64,000 bases of DNA from Schlegelella_A sp965246805 (GTDB lineage Bacteria; Pseudomonadota; Gammaproteobacteria; Burkholderiales; Burkholderiaceae_C). The position numbers and the translations under genes were made by a program. Shown piece after piece: positions 42,291 to 50,521 of the stretch (position 1 is the first letter of the stretch; each line of letters opens with the position of its first letter). Under the pieces are notes generated by a model that saw only the letters and a list, made by a program, of their open reading frames with translations, had not been told where the DNA came from and made no database searches. The stretch is from the NCBI GenBank assembly GCA_965246805.1, contig CBDFFO010000009.1:62001-126000 (forward strand), in the 5' to 3' direction.

Positions 42291-42320
42291 TTAGGAACAT
42301 GTGTTTTTTGGTTTTATAAT
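42291..42320 (+). promoter_or_regulatory. Promoter of the tRNA Gly-Cys-Leu cluster
   Basis: A perfect TATAAT lies at 42315-42320, 37 bases before the tRNA-Gly gene, and is followed by a GC-rich discriminator (CGTGCCC), as is usual for stringently controlled stable-RNA promoters. A weak -35 (TTAGGA, 42291-42296) sits 18 bases upstream. Confidence 0.5.
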
Positions 42321-42356
42321 CGTGCCCTCGATTGCGCCCCCGGGGCGGTTCGACAT

Positions 42357-42432
42357 GCGGGAGTAGCTCAGTTGGTAGAGCGCAACCTTGCCAAGGTTGA
42401 GGTCGAGAGTTCGAGACTCTTCTCCCGCTCCA
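42357..42432 (+). tRNA. tRNA-Gly (anticodon GCC)
   Basis: A 76-base tRNA with acceptor GCGGGAG/CTCCCGC, D-loop AGTTGGTAGA, anticodon loop with GCC in CCTTGCCAAGG, T-arm GAGTTCGAGACTC and encoded CCA. It is the first of three tRNAs in the order Gly-Cys-Leu, the same order and anticodons as glyW-cysT-leuZ of E. coli. Confidence 0.95.
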
Positions 42433-42510
42433 AACAAGAAAGGGAAGCCAGCGCGCTTCCCTTTTTCAAACCTGCCAGGGTTCAGCGACTTGCAGAGTGA
42501 AGCAGACAGC

Positions 42511-42584
42511 GGCGCGGTAGCAAAGCGGTTATGCACCGGATTGCAAATCCGTTCAGCCCGGTTCGACTCCGGGCCGCGCCTCCA
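42511..42584 (+). tRNA. tRNA-Cys (anticodon GCA)
   Basis: A 74-base tRNA with acceptor GGCGCGG/CCGCGCC, anticodon stem GGATT/AATCC with GCA, T-arm CGGTTCGACTCCG, discriminator T and encoded CCA at 42582-42584. It lies 78 bases after tRNA-Gly. Confidence 0.95.
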
Positions 42585-42606
42585 TCTCACAGCCACCTCC
42601 TTCTGC

Positions 42607-42698
42607 GCCCGGGTGGTGAAACGGGTATACACAGCGGACTTAAAATCCGCCGCTTCTTGCAAGAGGGCATACGGGTTCGAGCCCCGTCCCGGGCACCA
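42607..42698 (+). tRNA. tRNA-Leu (anticodon UAA)
   Basis: A 92-base class II tRNA with acceptor GCCCGGG/CCCGGGC, anticodon stem GCGGA/TCCGC with loop CTTAAAA (TAA), a long variable arm (GCTTCTTGCAAGAGGGC), T-arm CGGGTTCGAGCCCCG and encoded CCA. It is the last of the three-tRNA cluster; etfB starts 60 bases downstream. Confidence 0.95.
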
Positions 42699-42757
42699 GC
42701 GTCGACCGCGCCACTAGAATCGCGGGCAAGGAAAACAAGCTTTCTGGAGACGCTCCG

Positions 42758-43507
42758 ATGAAGGTTCTGGTGCCGGTGAAGCGCGTTGTCGACTACAACG
42801 TGAAGGTACGGGTCAAGTCAGATGGCAGCGGCGTCGACATCGCCAATGTCAAGATGAGCATGAACCCGTTCGACGAGATCGCCGTCGAGGAAGCCGTGAG
42901 GCTGAAAGAGAAGGGCGTCGCCACCGAGGTGATCACCGTATCGTGCGGCGTTCAGCAATGCCAGGAGACGCTGCGCACCGCGATGGCGATCGGCGCCGAT
43001 CGAGCGATCCTGGTCCAGCACGACGGCGAACTCGAGCCCCTCGCGGTCGCCAAACTCTTGAAGGCGCTGTTCGACAAGGAGCAGCCGGGATTGGTGATTC
43101 TCGGCAAGCAGGCCATCGACGACGACAGCAATCAGACCGGGCAGATGCTCGCCGCGCTCTGCGGGTTGCCGCAGGCGACCTTCGCGTCGAAGGTCGACGT
43201 CGCCGATGGGTTCGCGAACGTCACGCGTGAAGTCGATGGCGGCCTCGAGACCTTGAAGATCAAGCTGCCGGCGATCATCACCACCGACCTTCGCCTCAAC
43301 GAACCGCGCTACGTGACGCTGCCGAACATCATGAAGGCGAAGAAGAAGACGATGGACGTCTTGAAGCCGAGCGACCTCGGCGTCGACGTGACCTCTCACG
43401 TGAAGACCCTGAAGGTGAGCGAGCCGCCGAAGCGGCGCGCCGGCATCAAGGTGGCCGATGTGGCGACGCTCGTCGCGAAGCTGAAGACCGAAGCAAAGGT
43501 GATCTGA
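42758..43507 (+). CDS. etfB: Electron transfer flavoprotein beta subunit
   Basis: This 249-residue protein has the EtfB start MKVLVPVKRVVDYNVKVRVK and the AMP-binding region GKQAIDDDSNQTGQMLAALCGLPQATFA (recognised by GKQAIDDDSNQTG). With EtfA it accepts electrons from acyl-CoA and other dehydrogenases and passes them to ETF-ubiquinone oxidoreductase. A GGAG site lies before the ATG. The stop overlaps the etfA start (TGATG). An acyl-CoA dehydrogenase gene 100 bases after etfA is a likely electron donor. Confidence 0.95.
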   Translation: MKVLVPVKRVVDYNVKVRVKSDGSGVDIANVKMSMNPFDEIAVEEAVRLKEKGVATEVITVSCGVQQCQETLRTAMAIGADRAILVQHDGELEPLAVAKLLKALFDKEQPGLVILGKQAIDDDSNQTGQMLAALCGLPQATFASKVDVADGFANVTREVDGGLETLKIKLPAIITTDLRLNEPRYVTLPNIMKAKKKTMDVLKPSDLGVDVTSHVKTLKVSEPPKRRAGIKVADVATLVAKLKTEAKVI

Positions 43508-44439
43508 TGAGCTGCCTCGTCATTGCTGAACACGACAACAAGTCGATCAAGATCGCGACCCTGAACGCCGTGACCGCGGCAGTGGCATGCGGAGGCGACG
43601 TGCATGTGCTGGTCGCTGGCAGCGGAGCCGGACCCGCTGCGGCAGCCGCGGCGCAGGTGGCGGGCGTCGGCAAGGTGCTGCACGTCGATGGCGATGCCTT
43701 CGCGCATGGTCTGGCCGAGAACTTGGCGGCGCAGGTGATCGGCCTCGCGCCCGGCTACAGCCACATCCTGTTCCCGTCGACGGCGGCGGGCCGCAACGTC
43801 GCGCCCCGTGTGGCCGCCAAGCTCGACGTGGGCCAGGTGTCCGACATCATCAAGGTCGTGAGCGCCGACACGTTCGAGCGGCCGATCTACGCCGGCAATG
43901 CGATCGCCACGGTCCAAGCGACCGACAAGACGATCGTGATCACCGTGCGCACGACCGGCTTCGATCCCGCAGCCGCGACCGGTGGCAGTGCCGCCGTCGA
44001 GGTGACCGCACCGGTGGCCGACTCGGGCTTGTCGACTTTTGTCAGTGCTGAGATCGCGAAGAACGATCGTCCGGAGCTGACGTCGGCCAAGATCATCGTT
44101 TCGGGCGGCCGCGCGATGGGCAGCAGCGACAAGTTCAACGACGTGCTCACGCCGCTTGCCGACAAGCTGGGTGCCGCGCTCGGCGCCAGCCGCGCGGCGG
44201 TGGATGCGGGCTACGCACCGAACGACTGGCAGGTCGGGCAGACCGGCAAGATCGTCGCGCCGCAGCTCTATATCGCGGCCGGCATCAGCGGTGCCATTCA
44301 GCATCTGGCCGGCATGAAGGACAGCAAGGTCATCGTCGCGATCAACAAGGACCCGGAAGCGCCGATCTTCAGCGTGGCCGATTACAGCCTCGAAGCCGAC
44401 TTGTTCGTCGCCGTGCCGGAACTCGTGGCCGCGCTTTGA
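43507..44439 (+). CDS. etfA: Electron transfer flavoprotein alpha subunit
   Basis: This 310-residue protein has an N-terminal ETF domain (LNAVTAAVACGGDVHVLVAG) and the C-terminal FAD-binding domain with VSGGRAMGS, QVGQTGKIVAPQLYIAAGISGAIQH and INKDPEAPIF. It forms the FAD-carrying half of ETF. It overlaps etfB by one base, implying stoichiometric co-translation. The acyl-CoA dehydrogenase gene follows after about 100 bases. Confidence 0.95.
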   Translation: MSCLVIAEHDNKSIKIATLNAVTAAVACGGDVHVLVAGSGAGPAAAAAAQVAGVGKVLHVDGDAFAHGLAENLAAQVIGLAPGYSHILFPSTAAGRNVAPRVAAKLDVGQVSDIIKVVSADTFERPIYAGNAIATVQATDKTIVITVRTTGFDPAAATGGSAAVEVTAPVADSGLSTFVSAEIAKNDRPELTSAKIIVSGGRAMGSSDKFNDVLTPLADKLGAALGASRAAVDAGYAPNDWQVGQTGKIVAPQLYIAAGISGAIQHLAGMKDSKVIVAINKDPEAPIFSVADYSLEADLFVAVPELVAAL

Positions 44440-44540
44440 TCTGCCGCTCGGCGCGCGCCTTGGTGGTTTGAACCGTCGCTGCGAGCGCTTTCGCCGAAGA
44501 CGTACGCACCGAACGAACCGAACGAACCGAAGGATCTTCG

Positions 44541-46364
44541 ATGACCTATCGCGCACCCGTGACCGACATGCTGTTTTGCATGGCGGAGTTGGCCGATCTA
44601 GAGCGCATAGCGACCTTGCCGGGCTTCGAGGACGCCGGCCTCGAGACGGCGGAGGCCGTGCTCGGCGAATGCGCGAAGTTCAACGAGGGCGTCGTCGCAC
44701 CGTTGAACCGGCCCGGAGATGTGGAGCCTTCGAGCTGGAAAGACGGTGTCGTCACGACCTCACCGGGTTTCAAGGAAGCATTCCGCCAATTCGGTGAAGG
44801 GGGCTGGCAGGGTTTGCAGCATCCGTCGGAGTACGGCGGCCAGAACCTGCCCAAGACGATCGGCGCCGCCTGCATCGAGATGCTCAACAGCGCGAACCTC
44901 AGCTTCGCGCTTTGCCCGTTGCTCACAGACGGCGCGATCGAAGCGTTGCTGACGGCCGGCACCCAGGCTCAGCGTGACCTGTACCTCCCGAAGATGATCT
45001 CCGGCGAGTGGACCGGAACGATGAACCTCACCGAGCCGCAGGCCGGCTCCGATCTGGCACTGGTGCGCACCCGCGCCGAGCCGCAGCCCGACGGCTCGTT
45101 CCGCATCTTCGGCACCAAGATCTACATCACGTTCGGCGAGCACGACATGGCGCGGAACATCGTGCATCTCGTGCTCGCGCGCGTCGCGGGTGCGCCGGAA
45201 GGCGTGAAGGGCATCAGCCTCTTCATCGTGCCGAAGTTCCTCGTGGGAGACGATGGCTCGCTCGGTGCACGCAACGACGCATGGTGCGTGAGCATCGAGC
45301 ACAAGTTGGGCATCAAGGCGAGCCCGACGGCCGTGCTGCAATTCGGTGACGGCACGGCGACGATGGCGGTGAACGGCGCCGTGCCCGGCGCGGTGGGCCA
45401 CCTGATCGGCGACGAGAACCGTGGCCTCGAATACATGTTCATCATGATGAACGCGGCGCGCTTCGCGGTCGGCATGCAGGGCATCGCGGTGGCCGAACGC
45501 TCGTACCAGAAGGCGGCAGCGTTCGCGCGCGATCGGGTGCAGTCGCGTCCGGTCGATGGCTCGGTCGCCGGCAGCGCGACCATCATCCACCACCCGGATG
45601 TGCGCCGCATGCTGATGACAATGCGTGCCTTCACCGAGGGCGCGCGGGCGATGGCGCTCGTCGCGGCATCGGCGTACGACGCGTCGCATCACGAGACCGA
45701 TGCCGATGCACGCCGGACGGCCCAGGCGTTCTACGAATTCATGGTGCCGCTCGTCAAGGGCTTCAGCACCGAGATGAGCATCGAGGTGACCAGCCTCGGC
45801 GTTCAGGTGCACGGCGGCATGGGCTTCATCGAGGAGACGGGCGCCGCGCAGTACTACCGCGACGCGCGCATCCTGCCGATCTACGAAGGAACGACCGCGA
45901 TCCAGGCCAACGACCTCGTGGGCCGCAAGACGGCGCGCGATGGCGGCCGGACGGCAAAGGTCATCGCGGCTCAGATCGCCGCGACCGAAAAGGCGCTTTC
46001 TGTTCACGGCAGCGCGGACGCGAAAGCGATGGCGAAGCGATTGAAGTCGTCACGCGAGTCGTTCGAAGCAGTGGTCGATTTCGTCGTCGATCGCACGCGA
46101 ACCGATCCGAATGCCGTGTTCGCCGGATCGGTGCCGTACCTGATGCTGGCCGGTTACGTCGTCGCCGGATGGCAGATGGCACGTTCGCTGCTGGCGGCCG
46201 AAGACCACATCGACAATCGCACTGGCGACCAGGCCTTTATGCGCGCCAAGGTGGTCACGTCCCGTTTCTTCGCCGATCACCTGCTGAGCCGTGTTCCCGG
46301 CCTGCGCGACGCGATCATCGACGGCAGCGCGAGCGTCAACGCGATGGCGATGGAATCGTACTGA
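44541..46364 (+). CDS. Acyl-CoA dehydrogenase with C-terminal extension (DmdC/FadE-like, about 600 residues)
   Basis: This 607-residue flavoenzyme is longer than the 380-residue medium-chain type. It contains an N-terminal helical domain, the FAD-binding middle domain (GEWTGTMNLTEPQAGSDL, TKIYITFGEHDM), the catalytic-base region ILPIYEGTTAIQANDLVGRK and an extra C-terminal helical domain (about 480-600). This layout is shared by 3-methylmercaptopropionyl-CoA dehydrogenases (DmdC) and related enzymes, so the substrate may be a short- or medium-chain acyl-CoA and is not decided. ETF genes immediately upstream supply its electron acceptor. AAGGA lies eight bases before the ATG. Confidence 0.88.
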   Translation: MTYRAPVTDMLFCMAELADLERIATLPGFEDAGLETAEAVLGECAKFNEGVVAPLNRPGDVEPSSWKDGVVTTSPGFKEAFRQFGEGGWQGLQHPSEYGGQNLPKTIGAACIEMLNSANLSFALCPLLTDGAIEALLTAGTQAQRDLYLPKMISGEWTGTMNLTEPQAGSDLALVRTRAEPQPDGSFRIFGTKIYITFGEHDMARNIVHLVLARVAGAPEGVKGISLFIVPKFLVGDDGSLGARNDAWCVSIEHKLGIKASPTAVLQFGDGTATMAVNGAVPGAVGHLIGDENRGLEYMFIMMNAARFAVGMQGIAVAERSYQKAAAFARDRVQSRPVDGSVAGSATIIHHPDVRRMLMTMRAFTEGARAMALVAASAYDASHHETDADARRTAQAFYEFMVPLVKGFSTEMSIEVTSLGVQVHGGMGFIEETGAAQYYRDARILPIYEGTTAIQANDLVGRKTARDGGRTAKVIAAQIAATEKALSVHGSADAKAMAKRLKSSRESFEAVVDFVVDRTRTDPNAVFAGSVPYLMLAGYVVAGWQMARSLLAAEDHIDNRTGDQAFMRAKVVTSRFFADHLLSRVPGLRDAIIDGSASVNAMAMESY

Positions 46365-46437
46365 GCGGCGGCGTGACGCTGCGCTCGGCCACCGCACATC
46401 ATTCTTCGCGTGCGATCGCGCGAATCGAAAGTCCCGC

Positions 46438-47409
46438 ATGACCTTGCCCGCCGCTCTCAGCCACCTGCCGCTGCCCATCATCGGCGCGCCACTCTTCATC
46501 ATCAGCAACCCGAAGTTGGTGATCGCGCAATGCGAGGCGGGCGTGGTGGGCTCGATGCCGGCACTCAACGCGCGACCCGCGGCGCAACTCGACGAGTGGC
46601 TCGCCGAGATCACGGAAGCGCTCGCCGCGCACGACCGCGCCAACCCTGGCCATCCGGCCGCCCCGTTCGCAGTGAACCAGATCGTGCACAAGAGCAACGA
46701 CCGTCTCGAGCACGACCTCGCTGCGTGCGCGCGATACAAGGTGCCGATCATCATCACATCGCTCGGCGCGCGCGTCGACCTGAACGACGCGGTGCACGCG
46801 TGGGGTGGCGTGGTGATGCACGACATCATCAACAACATGTTCGCGAAGAAGGCGATCGAGAAGGGCGCTGATGGCTTGATTGCCGTCGCGGCTGGCGCGG
46901 GCGGGCACGCGGGCGTGAAGAGCCCGTTCGCATTGATCAGCGAGATCCGCGAGTGGTTCGACGGTCCGGTCGCGTTGAGCGGTGCCATCTCGACCGGCGG
47001 CAGCGTGCTCGCCGCGCAGGCGATGGGCGCCGACTTCGCCTACATCGGTTCGGCCTTCATCGCGACCGACGAAGCGCGTGCGCCCGACGCGTACAAGCAG
47101 TGCATCGTCGACAGCACGAGTGACGACATCGTCTACAGCAACCTCTTCACCGGCGTGCATGGCAACTACCTGCGGGAGTCGATCCGCGTGGCCGGCCTCG
47201 ACCCCGACAACCTGCCCGTCAGCGACCCGAGCACGATGAACTTCGGCGGCGATTCGAAGAAGGCGTGGAAGGACATCTGGGGCAGCGGGCAGGGCGTCGG
47301 CGCGGTCAAGTCGGTGGTGACCACGGCCGAGCTGGTGGCTCGGCTGTCCCGCGAGTACGACGCCGCCAAACAACGCGTGCTGGGGATATCGACCAGGGCC
47401 AGCCTGTAA
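46438..47409 (+). CDS. Nitronate monooxygenase-like FMN oxidoreductase (NMO/2-nitropropane dioxygenase family)
   Basis: This 323-residue TIM-barrel flavoprotein opens LPLPIIGAPLFIISNPKLV and carries the FMN-phosphate region GAISTGGSVLAAQAMGADFAYIGSAFIAT (seen as ALSGAISTGGS and ADFAYIGSAF). It also has the AGAGGHAG segment with the conserved histidine. Family members oxidise alkyl nitronates such as propionate-3-nitronate, or act as enoyl reductases. The ATG at 46438 fits the family; the frame is open upstream in the acyl-CoA dehydrogenase gene, 73 bases away. Linkage to etf and acyl-CoA dehydrogenase genes suggests a catabolic role in acyl-CoA metabolism, which is inference. Confidence 0.85.
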   Translation: MTLPAALSHLPLPIIGAPLFIISNPKLVIAQCEAGVVGSMPALNARPAAQLDEWLAEITEALAAHDRANPGHPAAPFAVNQIVHKSNDRLEHDLAACARYKVPIIITSLGARVDLNDAVHAWGGVVMHDIINNMFAKKAIEKGADGLIAVAAGAGGHAGVKSPFALISEIREWFDGPVALSGAISTGGSVLAAQAMGADFAYIGSAFIATDEARAPDAYKQCIVDSTSDDIVYSNLFTGVHGNYLRESIRVAGLDPDNLPVSDPSTMNFGGDSKKAWKDIWGSGQGVGAVKSVVTTAELVARLSREYDAAKQRVLGISTRASL

Positions 47410-47489
47410 ATCCGGATACTCGTCACGCACATCGGGCCCCACACGCGAAACGGCGAAACCGCGGTGTTACAGTCGCGCGCCACAGAGAA

Positions 47490-47602
47490 TCCATCCCGCA
47501 GTCCTCGCTGAAACAGCGCGAGGCGGGACGCTAGCCCGCAGGGCCGGTGCAGCCGGCGCGCGGAAGGTTTTTCCAACCCACTGCAACGCTGGAAACCAGC
47601 GT
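47490..47602 (+). ncRNA. Structured 5-prime leader of sucA, candidate sucA RNA motif
   Basis: The 207-base gap before sucA contains two clear RNA hairpins. One is TCCCG and CCTCGC pairing with GCGAGG and CGGGA (47494-47528). The other is a perfect 7-bp stem ACGCTGG-AAA-CCAGCGT (47586-47602) immediately before the AAAGG ribosome binding site. A conserved cis-regulatory RNA called the sucA motif is known from sucA leaders of Burkholderiales, with a stem close to the ribosome binding site. Position and structure agree with it, but I did not run a covariance model. Confidence 0.6.
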
Positions 47603-47616
47603 GAAAGGTGAGCGAC

Positions 47617-50478
47617 ATGATGCAGGAATCCAGGTCGAATTCGTACCTGTTCGGGGGCAACGCGCCCTACGTCGAAGAGCTCTACGAAGCCTATCTCGAC
47701 AACCCCGGGTCGGTGCCCGATACCTGGCGCGACTACTTCGATGCGTTGCAGAACGTGCCGGCCGTCGATGGGTCAGCCGCACGCGACATCGCGCATGCAC
47801 CGGTCATCGAATCGTTCGCGCAACGGGCCAAGGCGAACGCCTTCGTCAACAAGTCCGGCGGATCTGACGACCTCGCCGTCGCGCGAAAGCAAGTGCACGT
47901 GCAGTCGCTCATCGCGGCCTACCGCACGCTCGGTGCGCGTTGGGCCGACCTCGATCCGCTGAAGCGCCAGGAGCGCCCGAAGATCCCCGAGCTCGAGCCG
48001 GCCTTCTACGATCTGACCGAAGCCGACATGGACATGTCGTTCAGCGCGACCAACACGTACTTCACGACCGCCGAGCACTCGACCTTGCGCGAGATCGTGC
48101 AGGCGCTGCGCGAAACGTATTGCGGGACCATCGGTCCTGAGTACATGCACATCACCGAACCGACCGAGAAGCGCTGGTGGCAGCAGCGGCTCGAGCCCAT
48201 CCGCTCCAATCCCAGCTTCGGCGCCGACAAGAAGAAACACATCCTCGAGCGATTGACCGCGGCCGAGGGGCTCGAGCGCTATCTGCACACCAAGTACGTC
48301 GGCCAGAAGCGCTTTTCACTCGAAGGCGGCGAGAGCTTCATCGCGTCGATGGACGAGATCGTGCAGCGCGCGGGAACCGCGGGCGTGCAGGAAATCGTGA
48401 TCGGCATGGCGCATCGCGGCCGCCTGAACGTGCTCGTGAACACACTGGGCAAAATGCCGAAGGACCTGTTCGCCGAATTCGACCACACGGCGCCAGAGAG
48501 CCTGCCTTCGGGCGACGTGAAGTACCACCAGGGCTTCTCCAGCGATATCACCACCGAAGGCGGACCGGTCCACCTGAGCCTGGCGTTCAACCCGTCCCAC
48601 CTCGAAATCGTCAACCCGGTCGTCGAAGGGTCGGTCAAGGCGCGGCTCGATCGGCGCGGGGATACGGAGGGCGATTCGGTGCTGCCGATCATCGTCCATG
48701 GCGACGCGGCGTTCGCCGGCCAGGGCGTGGTGATGGAGACGCTCGCGCTCGCGCAGACACGTGGCTACTACACCGGCGGCACGGTGCACGTGGTCATCAA
48801 CAACCAGATCGGGTTCACGACCTCCGACCCGCGCGACAGCCGCTCGACGCTGTATTGCACCGACGTCGTGAAGATGATCGAAGCGCCGGTTCTTCATGTG
48901 AATGGCGACGATGCAGAGGCGGTGGTGCTCTGCTCGCAGCTCGCGCTCGACTATCGCCAAGAGTTCAACAAGGACGTGGTGGTCGACATCGTCTGCTTCC
49001 GCAAGCTGGGCCACAACGAGCAGGACACGCCGGCCCTCACGCAGCCGCTGATGTACAAGAAGATCGCGGCGCATCCAGGCACTCGAAAGCTCTACGGCGA
49101 CAAGCTGGTCGCGCAGGGTGTGTTGCCGGCCGACGGGCCCGACTCGATGGTGAAGACGCTGCGCGCCGCGATGGACGCCGGGCGCAGCAGCTACGACCCG
49201 GTGCTCACCAATTACAAGAGCAAGTTCGCCGTCGACTGGGCGCCGTTCCTCGGCAAGAAATGGACGGATGCGAGCGACACCGCGCTGCCGTTGGCAGAAG
49301 TGAAGCGGCTCGCCGAACGTATCACGACCGTGCCGCCGAACTTCAAGGTGCACCCGCTTGTCGAGAAGGTGATGGCCGATCGCGCGGCGATGGGTCGTGG
49401 CGAGGTCCGCGTCGATTGGGGCATGGGGGAGCATCTTGCGTTCGCCTCGTTGGTCGCGAGCGGCTATGCGCTACGTCTCTCGGGCGAGGACTCGGGGCGA
49501 GGCACCTTCACGCACCGCCATGCGGTGCTTCACGACCAGAACCGCGAGAAATGGGACGAAGGCACCTACACGCCGCTTCAACACGTGGCCGACGGCCAGG
49601 CGCCCTTCGTCGTGATCGACTCCCTGCTGTCGGAAGAAGCCGTGCTCGGCTTTGAATACGGCTACGCCTCTGCGGAGCCCAACACCCTCGTCATCTGGGA
49701 AGCCCAGTTCGGCGATTTCGTGAACGGCGCGCAGGTCGTGATCGACCAGTTCATCGCGTCGGGCGAAGTGAAGTGGGGCCGCGCGAACGGCATCACGTTG
49801 ATGCTCCCGCACGGCTACGAGGGGCAGGGCCCGGAGCATTCGTCGGCGCGCCTCGAGCGCTTCATGCAGCTCTCGGCCGACAACAACATGCAGGTTGTTC
49901 AGCCGACTTCGGCGAGCCAGATCTTCCACGTGCTGCGGCGCCAGATGGTGCGGCAGTTCAGGAAGCCGCTGATCATCATGACGCCGAAGTCGCTGCTGCG
50001 CGCAAAGGACGCGACCTCGCCGCTCTCCGATTTCACCAAGGGTGAATTCAAGACCGTCATCGGCGAGGTGAGCCCGGAGCAGGCGGCCGACAAGGTGAAG
50101 CGCATGGTCGTGTGTTCGGGCAAGGTGTACTACGACCTCGTCAAGACGCGCACCGAACGCAAGAACCTCGACGTCGTGCTGGTGCGTGTTGAGCAGCTGT
50201 ATCCGTTCCCGCACAAGGCTTTCCTGGCCGAGTTGAAGAAGTATCCGAACCTCACCGAGATCGTCTGGTGCCAGGACGAGCCGCAGAACCAGGGCGCGTG
50301 GTTCTTCGTGCAGCACTATCTGCACGAGAACATGGTTGACGGCCAGCGGCTCAGCTATGCAGGTCGACCGGCGTCGGCATCTCCGGCCGTGGGGTACGCG
50401 CATCTGCACCAGGAACAGCAGAAGGCGTTGCTCGATCAGGCCTTCGGCAAGTTGAAGGGCTTCGTGCTCACGAAGTGA
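47617..50478 (+). CDS. sucA: 2-oxoglutarate dehydrogenase E1 component
   Basis: This protein of about 953 residues is the TPP-dependent decarboxylase of the 2-oxoglutarate dehydrogenase complex. It has the E1 N-terminal segment SNSYLFGGNAPYVEELYEAYL, the active-site region IGMAHRGRLNVLVN, TPP-binding GDAAFAGQGVV with INNQIGFTT, and the C-terminal GYEGQGPEHSSARLERF. AAAGG lies eight bases before the ATG at 47617; a GTG at 47608 is a less likely start. The order sucA-odhB-lpd encodes the complete complex, and a structured leader precedes it. Confidence 0.95.
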   Translation: MMQESRSNSYLFGGNAPYVEELYEAYLDNPGSVPDTWRDYFDALQNVPAVDGSAARDIAHAPVIESFAQRAKANAFVNKSGGSDDLAVARKQVHVQSLIAAYRTLGARWADLDPLKRQERPKIPELEPAFYDLTEADMDMSFSATNTYFTTAEHSTLREIVQALRETYCGTIGPEYMHITEPTEKRWWQQRLEPIRSNPSFGADKKKHILERLTAAEGLERYLHTKYVGQKRFSLEGGESFIASMDEIVQRAGTAGVQEIVIGMAHRGRLNVLVNTLGKMPKDLFAEFDHTAPESLPSGDVKYHQGFSSDITTEGGPVHLSLAFNPSHLEIVNPVVEGSVKARLDRRGDTEGDSVLPIIVHGDAAFAGQGVVMETLALAQTRGYYTGGTVHVVINNQIGFTTSDPRDSRSTLYCTDVVKMIEAPVLHVNGDDAEAVVLCSQLALDYRQEFNKDVVVDIVCFRKLGHNEQDTPALTQPLMYKKIAAHPGTRKLYGDKLVAQGVLPADGPDSMVKTLRAAMDAGRSSYDPVLTNYKSKFAVDWAPFLGKKWTDASDTALPLAEVKRLAERITTVPPNFKVHPLVEKVMADRAAMGRGEVRVDWGMGEHLAFASLVASGYALRLSGEDSGRGTFTHRHAVLHDQNREKWDEGTYTPLQHVADGQAPFVVIDSLLSEEAVLGFEYGYASAEPNTLVIWEAQFGDFVNGAQVVIDQFIASGEVKWGRANGITLMLPHGYEGQGPEHSSARLERFMQLSADNNMQVVQPTSASQIFHVLRRQMVRQFRKPLIIMTPKSLLRAKDATSPLSDFTKGEFKTVIGEVSPEQAADKVKRMVVCSGKVYYDLVKTRTERKNLDVVLVRVEQLYPFPHKAFLAELKKYPNLTEIVWCQDEPQNQGAWFFVQHYLHENMVDGQRLSYAGRPASASPAVGYAHLHQEQQKALLDQAFGKLKGFVLTK

Positions 50479-50521
50479 TCGCGGCTGCTGCCCAAATCGA
50501 AAAACAATAGAGATAACAACA

